The position numbers were made by a program, and so were the translations under genes. The notes beneath the pieces were generated by a model, which saw nothing but the letters and a program-made list of their open reading frames with translations, was not told the origin of the DNA and did no database searches. This document shows positions 1 to 8,001 of a DNA stretch of 64,000 bases, one piece after another. The DNA comes from Novosphingobium malaysiense (GTDB lineage Bacteria; Pseudomonadota; Alphaproteobacteria; Sphingomonadales; Sphingomonadaceae). Location: positions 310,001 through 374,000 of the forward strand of contig NZ_JTDI01000001.1 of NCBI RefSeq assembly GCF_000802225.1. The letters run 5' to 3'. How positions within the stretch are numbered: position 1 is the stretch's first letter; every line of letters starts with the position of its first letter.

Positions 1-268
1 TCACGAAGAGCGCGACATCGGCAGTCGCTAGCGAGGCCTCGGTCTGCTTGCGCATCCGGCCCGGCAGCGTCTCAGCCTCGTCGTCTTCCCAGCCTGCGGT
101 GTCGACGATCTGGAACTTCAGCCCCAGCAGGTCGGCATCGCCGAATCGACGGTCGCGGGTGACGCCGGGCTGGTCGTCCACCAGCGCCAGCCTCTTGCCG
201 ACGAGTCGGTTGAACAGCGTGGACTTGCCGACGTTGGGCCGGCCAATGATGATAACCTGAGGAAGCAT
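1..268 (-). CDS. der: GTPase Der (EngA), N-terminal part, cut by window edge
   Basis: Der is a two-GTPase-domain protein needed for 50S ribosome assembly. The reverse strand reads [16 protein letters not shown] from an ATG at 268, followed by a [10 protein letters not shown] switch region and [12 protein letters not shown], the order of P-loop, G2 and G3 motifs in the first GTPase domain. Only about 89 codons are in the window; the rest of the first domain, the second GTPase domain and the KH-like domain lie beyond the left edge. The Der-specific GRPNVGKS and TAGW motifs make the call firm even though the gene is truncated. Confidence 0.93.
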   Translation of the reverse strand, partial: MLPQVIIIGRPNVGKSTLFNRLVGKRLALVDDQPGVTRDRRFGDADLLGLKFQIVDTAGWEDDEAETLPGRMRKQTEASLATADVALFV

Positions 269-392
269 GTTCTGGCCGTGGGGATTTTGCAGGCGTTTGG
301 CAAGCGTCCGGCACTCAGGCGGAAGATCCTTGCCGCTCCGTTAACCTATCTTTGCAGGAGGCCCCTAACCTTACCGCCATAGAAACGGTGGC

Positions 393-1037
393 ATGACGGG
401 ATTCAAAAAGACAATCTTTCTCGCAGTTTGCGCGGTAGCCATTTCACCGGCAGCGGCCAGTTCGCCGATCGACACCATCGTCTCGAGCGACGAGGACACC
501 GGCGGCAGTTCCGTTACCGCGAGCAATTCGTCCTCCGGCATTCTCCAGTGCGTGCCCTACGCACGCCAGCTCTCGGGTATCGAGATCTACGGCGACGCGC
601 ATACCTGGTGGAAGCAGGCGAAGGGCCGATATGCCCGTGGTCACACCCCCAGGGTCGGCGCGGTGATGGCGGTTCGCCCTTTCCGTAACTCGCATCTCGG
701 CCATGTCGCGATGGTCAGCCGGGTCGTCGATTCGCGAACCATCCTGCTGAGCCACGCCAACTGGTCCTATCCCGGCAAGATCGAGAAGAACGTCACTGCC
801 CTCGACGTATCCCCCGACAACGACTGGAGCCAGGTGCGTATCTGGTACGGGCCCAGTCACAACCTGGGAGCCGCCCACTGGCCGGTCGCGGGCTTTATCT
901 ACAACGCCGAACCCGGCAGCATCCCCGATCTCGGCAGCGAGCGTCTAGCCCAGGTCGCCACTGCCCCCCGGACGAACAGCAAGGACAAGCGCCGGCACAG
1001 CGATCCGATCGGCGACATCATCGCCGGCACATACTGA
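393..1037 (+). CDS. Secreted CHAP-domain protein (putative peptidoglycan amidase/endopeptidase)
   Basis: A 214-residue protein with a signal peptide (hydrophobic stretch about residues 6-22, ending near PAAASS). The CHAP fold is suggested by Cys53 in LQCVPYAR, His104 in LGHVAMV and Asn123 in HANW, which match the Cys/His/polar triad of this NlpC/P60-related family. Such proteins cleave peptide bonds in murein in the periplasm. The tail of about 50 residues after GFIYN is charged and low in complexity. The gene stands alone, divergent from der and convergent with the next gene. The substrate cannot be read from the sequence. Confidence 0.8.
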   Translation: MTGFKKTIFLAVCAVAISPAAASSPIDTIVSSDEDTGGSSVTASNSSSGILQCVPYARQLSGIEIYGDAHTWWKQAKGRYARGHTPRVGAVMAVRPFRNSHLGHVAMVSRVVDSRTILLSHANWSYPGKIEKNVTALDVSPDNDWSQVRIWYGPSHNLGAAHWPVAGFIYNAEPGSIPDLGSERLAQVATAPRTNSKDKRRHSDPIGDIIAGTY

Positions 1038-1091
1038 AAGACGGCCACCGCCCGCGGATCTTAAGGCCCGCGGTGCAAAAAGACGGCGTTC

Positions 1092-1406
1092 CTAGTCCTT
1101 CCTTGCCACCGGCGGGTCTTCGCCGAGGTCCTCGTACCAGGCCTCGACCGGGCCGGTCAGCTTGATCGTCAGCGGATTGCCCTTGCGATCCAGCGTCTTG
1201 CCGGCCTGAACGCGCACCCATCCCTCGGAAATGCAATATTCCTCGATGTTGTTGCGCACCGTGCCCTTGAACCGGATGCCGATGCCGCGCTGCAGCTTCT
1301 CGGCATCGAAGAACGGGCTGCGCGGATTGATGGCAAGGTGATCGGGCGGCACGTCGGCGCCAGATTGTTGCGGGGTCTGCTCGGGCGTGCTGGTCTCTTC
1401 GGTCAT
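1092..1406 (-). CDS. DUF3297 family protein
   Basis: A 104-residue soluble protein if translation starts at MTEETS (1406); an upstream in-frame start at 1457 would add 17 poorly conserved residues. The core PPDHLAINPRSPFF...GIGIRFKG...EYCISEGWVRVQAG...DRKGNPLTIKL is the conserved block of DUF3297, a small family common in Proteobacteria with no established biochemical role. The first 20 residues are Thr/Gln-rich and probably disordered. It is convergent with the CHAP gene, with 54 bases between the stops. Confidence 0.8.
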   Translation of the reverse strand: MTEETSTPEQTPQQSGADVPPDHLAINPRSPFFDAEKLQRGIGIRFKGTVRNNIEEYCISEGWVRVQAGKTLDRKGNPLTIKLTGPVEAWYEDLGEDPPVARKD

Positions 1407-1500
1407 GTCTGCGCGCTCTAGTGTCCAATCGGGGCTTGTCAATTCAGCGCTTGTCAACGCGCCCCGAGTTGTCTAGGGGCGCGCTTCCGCAAGTGGTAGC

Positions 1501-1575
1501 GGGCGCGTAGCTCAGCGGTAGAGCACACCCTTCACACGGGTGGGGTCACAGGTTCAATCCCTGTCGCGCCCACCA
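1501..1575 (+). tRNA. tRNA-Val (CAC)
   Basis: A complete cloverleaf with encoded CCA. The acceptor arms are GGGCGCG and CGCGCCC. The anticodon stem CACCC/GGGTG encloses the loop TTCACAC, giving anticodon CAC for GUG valine codons. The T arm ACAGG/CCTGT carries TTCAATC. Two strong stem-loops follow directly. Confidence 0.95.
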
Positions 1576-1635
1576 TCTTTTCAATGAGCTAGAAAAGATG
1601 GTGCTGCTTTCCATGAAAAAAACATGAAAAGCAGC
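1572..1635 (+). terminator. Two back-to-back stem-loops after tRNA-Val
   Basis: The first hairpin has a perfect 11-bp stem (1572-1582 with 1592-1602) and a 9-base loop; its left arm uses the ACCA at the tRNA 3' end. The second starts at the next base, with 13-bp arms (1603-1615 and 1623-1635), one mismatch and a seven-A loop. Neither has a clear T-run after it, so this could be a terminator, a 3'-processing signal or a remnant of an integrated element. Confidence 0.5.
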
Positions 1636-1725
1636 GGTGAACAATGGTGCACATCGGCGGCCTTCACCAAGACCCAACCATGATTTGAAGCGCCCAGTTC
1701 GCCTCCGGGGCTAATCTGCGCTTCA

Positions 1726-1866
1726 CTAGACAAATCCGCAGGCGGAAAGTCCTTTTTCACCTTTCATCGGCAATGGTCCGGGGAAGGCGATCAACAGGCC
1801 GACGATCGAGAACTGCTCGACATTGCCAGCAACGCCGCCGACGATCACAGCGATCAGACACCCCAT
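1726..1866 (-). CDS. Possible small hydrophobic protein (46 aa)
   Basis: The reverse strand has an open frame from ATG (1866) to TAG (1726), preceded by GGAG eight bases upstream of the ATG. The product starts MGCLIAVIVGGVAGNVE and continues SIVGLLIAFPGPLP, so it could form one or two membrane passes. It lies downstream of the membrane protein at 1930-2166 on the same strand. No family is recognised. It could be a chance frame; the ribosome binding site and hydrophobic pattern are the only support. Confidence 0.3.
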   Translation of the reverse strand: MGCLIAVIVGGVAGNVEQFSIVGLLIAFPGPLPMKGEKGLSACGFV

Positions 1867-1929
1867 ATCAGATCTCCGCTCGTTACGTCGATGCGGATGG
1901 ATGCATTGGCCGCGGCGGCATTGCCTGTC

Positions 1930-2166
1930 TCATCGCTTCCATAGCCAGAAGAAGATGACGGCATTTATCATCGGCGCCAGCAGACCGGCCGCCAGGCCCG
2001 GCATACCCAACCGGTCCGCCAGCAGGTTCCACGGCAGTCCCAGCGGCATGAGGAAGACGCCGGAGAGTGGGTCCCGGTCCTCTCCGAACCATCCAAAGGT
2101 GCCGACAAGGAAAAGAAACAGTGCCCCGGCATAAAGCGCCATGAATGTCCAGAACGCCCACTTCAT
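1930..2166 (-). CDS. Small membrane protein, two predicted TM segments
   Basis: A 78-residue protein starting at MKWAFW, chosen because GGGAGGGG lies at a suitable distance upstream; an in-frame TTG at 2205 would add 13 hydrophilic residues. Hydrophobic segments at about residues 4-25 (FMALYAGALFLFLVGTF) and 50-75 suggest two transmembrane helices. It lies 42 bases downstream of the META-domain lipoprotein and is probably co-transcribed with it. No family is recognised. Confidence 0.6.
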   Translation of the reverse strand: MKWAFWTFMALYAGALFLFLVGTFGWFGEDRDPLSGVFLMPLGLPWNLLADRLGMPGLAAGLLAPMINAVIFFWLWKR

Positions 2167-2208
2167 CTTCGCGGCCCCTCCCGCTTTCCGGCTGCGGTTC
2201 GGCAATCC

Positions 2209-3006
2209 TCATCCCCCGGTAACGAACGCATCGACGATGACGTAGCTTTCCGGGCCGAACCGGATCACGCTCTCGTCACCGCGCCGCGCGACGGAAAAAT
2301 TCCAGCCAGCGGATCCGTCGGCCTGAGCACTGTCAGCGCCATAGGGCGTCGTACCATTAAAGAAGAGCGCGCGGCGGGAGCCATCGGGCTTGGTGACTTC
2401 GACCAGAATGGTGCCGTCTTCGCCCCAGTTGCGCTTTACGCCGGCAAAGCAACGGCTGTCCGGTTCGGCTCCGTGCATCCCGCAAGGCACTTGGGCCGTA
2501 GCGTGGTAGTCCGTGCCCGGCACCAGCGCGTCTTCGCCGGTCGCCGCGAAGTCAGTGGAAACGAACACGAAGGCGGCGCGGTCGGTCACAATCGTCAACC
2601 CCTTACCGCCGGGCAGCAAAGTATACCCCCTGGCCGATGGCAGGTCTGCGGCCAATTCCTCACCGAAGCTAGGCGCCGGGCACAGAGCTCTCGTCGATGC
2701 TACTGGGCCGATTGAAAGCGCGCCATTTCCAGCCTCTATCGGTCCTGCCGACCAGTCGGCGAACCCCCTGTTGCAGTCGAGCGTGAGGCTCATCTTGCCA
2801 TCATCGTTAAATGTCATCACGTGCCGCGTCCGCTGCTGCGGCGTAAGTGCCTTTCGCTGCCCGTTGCCGTAATCGACAGAAACGAGCTGCCAGTGGGTTT
2901 CGGCGAGCGCCTGTTCACGTGGCCGTTGCAGGCTGGGCGCCGTCGTGCATCCTACCACGAGGACACTGCCCAAAGCCGCCAGCATGTTTTCAGCATACCG
3001 CTTCAT
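2209..3006 (-). CDS. META/HslJ-like domain lipoprotein
   Basis: A 265-residue protein with a lipoprotein signal ending at the lipobox VVGC (Cys20). The middle section (about residues 38-150) has the META-domain pattern: THWQLVSV near the start, MTFNDDGKMSLTLDCNRGFADW, then STRALCPAP, as in HslJ-type outer-membrane proteins. The second half (about 165-265) looks like a second small beta domain with two cysteines (VPCGMHG, DSRCF) and LFFNG. The start has AAGGAG upstream. Its role is unknown; relatives respond to envelope stress. Confidence 0.75.
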   Translation of the reverse strand: MKRYAENMLAALGSVLVVGCTTAPSLQRPREQALAETHWQLVSVDYGNGQRKALTPQQRTRHVMTFNDDGKMSLTLDCNRGFADWSAGPIEAGNGALSIGPVASTRALCPAPSFGEELAADLPSARGYTLLPGGKGLTIVTDRAAFVFVSTDFAATGEDALVPGTDYHATAQVPCGMHGAEPDSRCFAGVKRNWGEDGTILVEVTKPDGSRRALFFNGTTPYGADSAQADGSAGWNFSVARRGDESVIRFGPESYVIVDAFVTGG

Positions 3007-3204
3007 CGCGAAATCTCCTTTTGCAGGAACGCGTTTCTGCGCATCACCTTACATCGCGTAACGTTCCATGGACCTCGCGCATGCCTCCCCGTTTCCGGCC
3101 AAAACGCCTCGGCCGGGCGCAACGCCTGCCACGGTGTCGGCCAGCAACCCCGCCGCGAGGGAGCCGATGCGAACTCGCGCCCTGCCCCTGGTCCAGGCCG
3201 TCCT

Positions 3205-3858
3205 TCACAGGGCGCCTTCGTCGCCTCCGTAGAAAACCTCACCGATCTCGCCGTCCCTGCTACCGAAGCACTGCCATGGGGCCTGTGCCCCCTCGACGTT
3301 GACGTAGATCATGACGCCCGATTCGGCCTCGTCGATGCGGCGCGAGCCGATGACCTTGCCGCCCGTCAACTCGTTCACGCGGGCCAGGCATTTGGTTTCC
3401 ATACCTCCCGGCGAGCGGATCGGGTCCTTGAGGGTCTTGGCCGCCGCCTTCGGCACCGGCGTCTGCATTGCTGCGTTCTCGCCCATCCCCTGGTTGGCAT
3501 CGCCCAAGGGCACCGAAACGATCGTTACTGGCCCGATCGATCCCGCAATCCTTCCCTCTAGCGCATCCGCGTCAGCCTTGCCGGGGCAACCGACAAGGAT
3601 CGCGCTGTCGTCCAGCCAGTTGGACGTGGCAGGGCTCTCCCCAAGCTGCCGGCAAGGATCGCCGCTATCGGGGTATCCGTCGCCGATCACGATCAGACTG
3701 TCGGGGAAGACGACTGCGGCTTCGGCAACCGAGTCAGTCGTCGGCGCAGCGGTTTCCGCCGCGTTTATCTGCGCGTCTTCAGCTGACCCGCAGGCCGTCA
3801 GGGACAGCGACATGCTCGCGAGCGAAGCTCGAAGGACAGGCTGTTTCATGATGCTCAT
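3205..3858 (-). CDS. Hypothetical lipoprotein
   Basis: The frame is open to 4071, but the signal sequence begins at MSIMKQP (3858), giving 217 residues. The lipobox SLTAC puts the lipidated cysteine at residue 23, followed by an Ala/Thr-rich linker. The mature part contains several cysteines (GDPCRQL, LVGCPG, ETKCLAR, PWQCFGS) that could form disulfides. No known family is recognised. It lies among other small envelope proteins on the same strand. The 198-base gap to the upstream META-domain gene shows no gene. Confidence 0.6.
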   Translation of the reverse strand: MSIMKQPVLRASLASMSLSLTACGSAEDAQINAAETAAPTTDSVAEAAVVFPDSLIVIGDGYPDSGDPCRQLGESPATSNWLDDSAILVGCPGKADADALEGRIAGSIGPVTIVSVPLGDANQGMGENAAMQTPVPKAAAKTLKDPIRSPGGMETKCLARVNELTGGKVIGSRRIDEAESGVMIYVNVEGAQAPWQCFGSRDGEIGEVFYGGDEGAL

Positions 3859-3955
3859 GGGATTTTCCGCAAATGGCTGGAAAGTTGGAAGATCGCCCAT
3901 GCCCGGCAGCGCTCGGTGGGCATACGATGCAGGGCATGGGCCCCGGTTACTGCCC

Positions 3956-4741
3956 TCAGCGGCACCGGGGATGCGTATGGATGTCGCGAATGTCGTCAAT
4001 GCGCCCGTTGGCGACGATCGCCTGCAGGCACTGGTGCGACTGCCGCCGCCACTGAATGCTGTATCGCGCATTACCCGATGTGAAGTTGTCGACCTGGGTG
4101 AAACCGCGACGATTCAGCTCGTCCATGGCGCCGGCAGCGCGCGCGCCCTGAAGGTCCTTGTACTGGGCGACCTCGGCGTAGCCGCCGCGGTTGTGGTGAT
4201 GGCTCAGGTTTGCATTGCGTTCGTCCACGCCGACCTCGTACCCGTGCGAATAGGCGTCGGAACGGCCGTAGTTGTGGTAACTCGCGTTGTAGAGGCCGTC
4301 CTTGTAGCCCCGATCGAACTCGGCCTCTTCCTGCTGGTTGTAGTTTTTGTCACCCTTGTGGTGTGACTTGCTGGCCAGGACAGCGCCAAGCAGGGCCAGG
4401 CCCGCTACGGCACCGACCGCTGCAGCAGTGTTGCCACCCGACTTGCCGCAATCGCTGTCTTTCGCGTCGATGATGGACTCGACCGTGTCATTGTAGACTT
4501 CGACGCGGATGCAGTTGTCGTCGTCCTTGTCCCACCAGTAACTATTGACGTAGCCGCGGGTATTCTTGTGGCTGCTGACATGCTTGAAGCCCCTCTCCTT
4601 CAGCGCCTGCTCGGCACCCCAGGCATCCTTGCCGTTGATCGAAGACAGATGGCTGGCTTTCTCCGCAAGGGCGGGGCTGGCCCCCATCAATGACGATGAA
4701 ATCAAGGCCGAAGCGACGGTGTACGATAGCAACTTCTTCAT
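3956..4741 (-). CDS. Hypothetical secreted protein with glycine-zipper-like segment
   Basis: A 261-residue protein with a clear signal peptide (MKKLLSYTVASALISSS, cleavage near ALAEK) and a strong GGAGGAGG ribosome binding site. Two similar modules, about residues 35-95 and 200-255, each hold a helix with ERGF or NRRGF and a strand with a WW or QWRR motif and a single Cys. Between them a Gly/Ala-rich hydrophobic stretch (AAAVGAVAGLALLGAVLAS) resembles a glycine zipper, followed by a His/Tyr-rich region. The modular repeat suggests a periplasmic or outer-membrane-associated role; function unknown. Confidence 0.6.
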   Translation of the reverse strand: MKKLLSYTVASALISSSLMGASPALAEKASHLSSINGKDAWGAEQALKERGFKHVSSHKNTRGYVNSYWWDKDDDNCIRVEVYNDTVESIIDAKDSDCGKSGGNTAAAVGAVAGLALLGAVLASKSHHKGDKNYNQQEEAEFDRGYKDGLYNASYHNYGRSDAYSHGYEVGVDERNANLSHHHNRGGYAEVAQYKDLQGARAAGAMDELNRRGFTQVDNFTSGNARYSIQWRRQSHQCLQAIVANGRIDDIRDIHTHPRCR

Positions 4742-5167
4742 TTCAGTGCCTCCTCCATTCCCCTAGTCGGTTGAAGGCAGCCGTCTGCGACCAGCCACGG
4801 GCCAATCGCGGAATGTCGGGTCATCTTTAGGGAATTCGGCTTGGCGCCTGGCGACGATCAGATGGCGATCGCAAATGCCCCCCGAAAGCTATTCCGGACA
4901 CAACTCCTTGCAACACGATCCTCACCACATCCGGTTTGCAGAATGCAGAAGGTTTATCGGGGCATCTATCGCCAAATCTTGACTCGTCCTGTGCAAATGG
5001 TGACAGTAAAACTCCTGCCATCGCCGGCCTCCAGCTTGATGCAGGATACAAAATTCATGCGGAGAACTTGCAGGGTATTGAATACCCAATTTTTTCTCTG
5101 CGTACTTTGGATTGACCTGTCACGGGTGCATCGACACCTGCATGACAATATTTGCCAGGTGTTCGCG
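4742..5167. other. Intergenic region between divergent genes
   Basis: These 426 bases separate the secreted protein (reverse) from the AraC-type regulator (forward). Both promoters should lie here. The stretch 4980-5120 is noticeably lower in GC than the flanking genes. No convincing gene, tRNA or repeat is seen. Confidence 0.5.
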
Positions 5168-6382
5168 ATGAATGTTCAAGCGCGGTCCCCAAGGGTTGTA
5201 TCGATCTTCGACCGCGCCAGTCGGGCCGAAGGCCGGCATTCGCCATTTCACCAAGACGCCAGCCGGGCGATCGAACACCTGGGTACTGCTGCGAGCGTCC
5301 TTGTTGCTACCGGGGTCTGGCTTCACCTTGGCCAATGGCTCGACTGGCCGGCATGGTTGAGCGAAGGCACCTCGCAGGAGGCGGGCCCGCAACTGCCGCC
5401 CTCCATATCCGTTGCCGACGACCTGCTCATAACTGCAAATGTTCTCGCCGGGCTCGGTGCAGAAGAGGCGCTTCGTCGCGTGATCGAACACCCCCGGCCC
5501 GCGCTCGGCCCGCGGGCCGCACTGCTCTATGTGAGCGCACCCAATCTGGGCGAAGCGCTCACAGGACTGTGCCTGGCCAGTAACCTGAACCACCCCTACA
5601 TGGAACTGGCAGTCGAACGGGATAACGACTTCCTGGAGCTTGTGGCCCTGCCAAAGATAAACCTGGGCCGTCTCTCGGAATTTCTGATGCCGCTCGCCGC
5701 CCTTACGCTTTACAAGGTTGTGCAGGCGATCGCTGCCGAAAAACGCGCGTCGGTGACTTTTCGAACGACACTTTGCGAAAGCCAGGTCCCGGCGAATACC
5801 CTGTCGGACATGGGCTGCATTATAGCGACGGCATCCGCGGTAAATGGACTAAAAGTTCCCGTTGCCCTGGCCAGCCTGCCTAATCCCGAATCCGATCCGA
5901 CAGTATGGCTGCTCGCCCAGGAAAACTTCCGTCACCAGGCACAGATCCGCCAGTCCACGCCAAGCAGTATTCGTATCCGCGAACGTATCGTGCAGCTTTT
6001 GACCGAGGAAGGCCAATCCCCGCGCCTCAAGCAGATCGCCGCGGAAGAAGGCCTGTCGACGCGAACGGTTATCCGTATGCTCGCGGCAGAAGGTACGACG
6101 TTCTTCGAACTCGTCGAGCAGGAACGGCGCAAGCGCGCAGTCGAATTGATCAACAATCCGGCGCTTGGCCTGGATAGCGTCGCGGCGCAATTGGGGTTTA
6201 GCGACAGGTCGAGCTTTGGCCGTTCCTTCCGCAAGTGGTTCGGCATGGCCCCTGGGGAGATGCGCAGGAATCTCTTTGCGAAAGTAGGTGACCTGTCGAT
6301 CTCTGCCATGAGCTGCGGGCTCTTCTTCCCTCTTCATAACCCACCGGTCGGACTTCTTTCCGCTGCGGCGGCCATTGGTTGA
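5168..6382 (+). CDS. AraC family transcriptional regulator
   Basis: A 404-residue regulator starting at MNVQARSP, chosen for the AGGTG sequence just upstream; the frame is open much further but the extra sequence looks non-coding. Residues about 60-250 resemble the N-terminal arabinose-binding-type domain of OruR-like regulators. The C-terminal AraC DNA-binding domain has two helix-turn-helix units, one around LKQIAAEEGLSTRTVIRML and the second around VAAQLGFSDRSSFGRSFRKWFG. About 30 further hydrophobic residues extend past the usual end. Its target is not evident; the nearest catabolic genes are convergent. Confidence 0.85.
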   Translation: MNVQARSPRVVSIFDRASRAEGRHSPFHQDASRAIEHLGTAASVLVATGVWLHLGQWLDWPAWLSEGTSQEAGPQLPPSISVADDLLITANVLAGLGAEEALRRVIEHPRPALGPRAALLYVSAPNLGEALTGLCLASNLNHPYMELAVERDNDFLELVALPKINLGRLSEFLMPLAALTLYKVVQAIAAEKRASVTFRTTLCESQVPANTLSDMGCIIATASAVNGLKVPVALASLPNPESDPTVWLLAQENFRHQAQIRQSTPSSIRIRERIVQLLTEEGQSPRLKQIAAEEGLSTRTVIRMLAAEGTTFFELVEQERRKRAVELINNPALGLDSVAAQLGFSDRSSFGRSFRKWFGMAPGEMRRNLFAKVGDLSISAMSCGLFFPLHNPPVGLLSAAAAIG

Positions 6383-6394
6383 GACAAGGCCTGC

Positions 6395-6428
6395 GGAACG
6401 GCAGAGTGTTTGACATTGCTGCCGTTCC
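6395..6428 (+). terminator. Stem-loop downstream of AraC-type regulator
   Basis: Perfect 10-bp arms (6395-6404 and 6419-6428) surround a 14-base loop, 13 bases after the regulator stop codon. It lacks a T-run, so it may be a weak or Rho-assisted end of transcription. Confidence 0.4.
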
Positions 6429-6507
6429 CACATCACCCGTCAAACGGCAGGGCTCGCCAATAGCCGACGTCAGTCCGTGTGGCTCTGAATGGCCTTGATC
6501 TCGGACG

Positions 6508-6526
6508 AAACGGAACGGTTCCGTTT
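6508..6526. promoter_or_regulatory. Orphan 19-bp palindrome, TetR-operator-like
   Basis: The sequence AAACGGAACGGTTCCGTTT has perfect 9-bp arms around a single central base. The form is that of TetR-family operators. It lies between two convergent genes, where no promoter is expected, and no intact gene starts next to it. Confidence 0.5.
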
Positions 6527-6644
6527 GGGTCGATCGACCAATGTGGGCGTTCGTACAAGGTCGCTAATCGGCGGGCTATCAGCGACAGTCATGGGAGGCT
6601 TGAGTTATCTTTTGCAAATGGCCCAGCACCCATCATTAGTCGCT

Positions 6645-7472
6645 TCAGTATTTGACGTTGCGGGTAAAGCCCCCGTCCACAGTCAAGTTCACGCCCGTGA
6701 TCCATGAGGCCCGGGCGGAGGCAAGGAAGAGCACGGCATCGGCGATCTCTTCGGGACGGCCGAAGCGCCCTGCAGGGTGCCTGGTGCGGTTGGCTTCGTA
6801 ATATTCGGGCAGCTCTTTCTCCAGGAACCCCCAGCTGCCGTCGTCGATCAGAACCGGTCCGGGACATACGCAATTACAGCGGATTCCGTCCTTCATGTAG
6901 TCGACCGAAAGCTGGTGCGTATAGTTGATCAGCGCGGCCTTGAGGGCACCATAGCTCAGCCCGGATTCGCCGAACGCATGATTTTCGATGGCGGTGATCG
7001 TGGACATCTGCACGAAAGCACCGCCACCTGCCGCCTTCAGATGGGGCAGCGCGGTATCGAACATCGCGACCGCGGACATGACATCGACATTGTAGTTGAT
7101 GTCCCAGCCCTTGCGACTGCGCGGCGTACCGCCCAATGCGCTGGCGTTCGACACGACGATGTCGATACCGCCCATGTCGGACGCTGCCTTTTCCACCCAG
7201 GCGGTCACCTGATCGAAATATCCGCAATCGACCACGCTACCGTAAACCTGGCCTCGCGCAGACAGGGCCTCCACAGCATCGTCGACCCCGTCACCATGAA
7301 GCTGGTTGGAATAGACGCTGTCGTCGCTGGGATTGGGCTCTTCGGCACGGGCGCGCCGTCCGCATAATGAAACGATCGCGCCTTCGTCGAGGAACCCCTC
7401 CACGATCTTACGCCCGATTCCGCGCGTCGCCGCGCTGACGATCACCTTCTTGCCTCTGAGTTCAAGATCCAC
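6645..7472 (-). CDS. SDR family NAD(P)-dependent oxidoreductase
   Basis: A 275-residue short-chain dehydrogenase. The start is a GTG at 7472 with GGGAGAG upstream. The nucleotide-binding motif is VSAATRGIG (about residues 12-20) and the catalytic pair is Tyr174 and Lys178 in SYGALK, with Ser157 in MSTIT. The C-terminus ends VDGGFTRN, typical of the family. It is the last gene of a TetR / Rieske / VOC / SDR series and probably oxidises an alcohol or dihydrodiol made by the oxygenase; the substrate is not known. Confidence 0.87.
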   Translation of the reverse strand: MDLELRGKKVIVSAATRGIGRKIVEGFLDEGAIVSLCGRRARAEEPNPSDDSVYSNQLHGDGVDDAVEALSARGQVYGSVVDCGYFDQVTAWVEKAASDMGGIDIVVSNASALGGTPRSRKGWDINYNVDVMSAVAMFDTALPHLKAAGGGAFVQMSTITAIENHAFGESGLSYGALKAALINYTHQLSVDYMKDGIRCNCVCPGPVLIDDGSWGFLEKELPEYYEANRTRHPAGRFGRPEEIADAVLFLASARASWITGVNLTVDGGFTRNVKY

Positions 7473-7506
7473 TGTGCTCTCCCTCTTTTTCTGGTTTCGG
7501 CGGCTG

Positions 7507-8001
7507 TCAGAGCGGCGGAATGCTGTCGTTCGGATGTATCTCCATGATCTCGAAGAGATTGCCGAAGAAATCCCGGCCGTAGGTCGCGGCATGGCCGCGC
7601 TTGCCGCCATTTTCATCTGTGCTGATCACTGTCAGATCGGGCGGCGTATTGAAGGTGAGCCCGGCCTCGACCATCCTCTCGTAGACCGCCTGGATATCGT
7701 CGACCTGAAAGCCGATGTGCGTGTAGCCATTGAGGTTCACTGGCCGCGTCGGGTCCTGTGGCGGCGATTTCGGCGAGGTATATTCGAAAACCTCGATATG
7801 GATGTTCTTGAGCCGCGCCATGAAGGATTTGGCCGCCGATCCCTCCAGCCCGACGATCGCATCGATCCAGGCATTGCCGGGTTCCCACTGGCCTGTGAAG
7901 ACTTCCTCGGCGCCGAGCAGATCGATGTAGAAACGCCGTGCGACCGCGATATCGGGGACCGAAACGGAAACGTGATGAACGCCTTCGAGGTGCTGCCTCA
8001 T
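7507..8001 (-). CDS. VOC superfamily protein (glyoxalase/extradiol dioxygenase fold)
   Basis: A 164-residue protein with the paired beta-alpha-beta-beta-beta modules of the vicinal oxygen chelate fold. The expected metal ligands are His in GVHHVSVSVPDI near the start, His in GYTHIGFQVDD at the second module, and Glu in NLFEIMEI near the end. Members include isomerases, dioxygenases and lyases. It overlaps the Rieske gene stop by four bases (ATGA), so the two are translationally coupled, and it is 34 bases before the SDR start. Confidence 0.85.
   Translation of the reverse strand: MRQHLEGVHHVSVSVPDIAVARRFYIDLLGAEEVFTGQWEPGNAWIDAIVGLEGSAAKSFMARLKNIHIEVFEYTSPKSPPQDPTRPVNLNGYTHIGFQVDDIQAVYERMVEAGLTFNTPPDLTVISTDENGGKRGHAATYGRDFFGNLFEIMEIHPNDSIPPL

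Noticed and set aside
4841..5167. Extension of the AraC-type regulator to an upstream ATG
   Set aside because: The added residues show no domain, and a better ribosome binding site precedes the ATG at 5168.
6489..6707. Forward 72-codon frame between the AraC-type and SDR genes
   Set aside because: It runs into the SDR gene on the opposite strand and its product has no recognisable domain.
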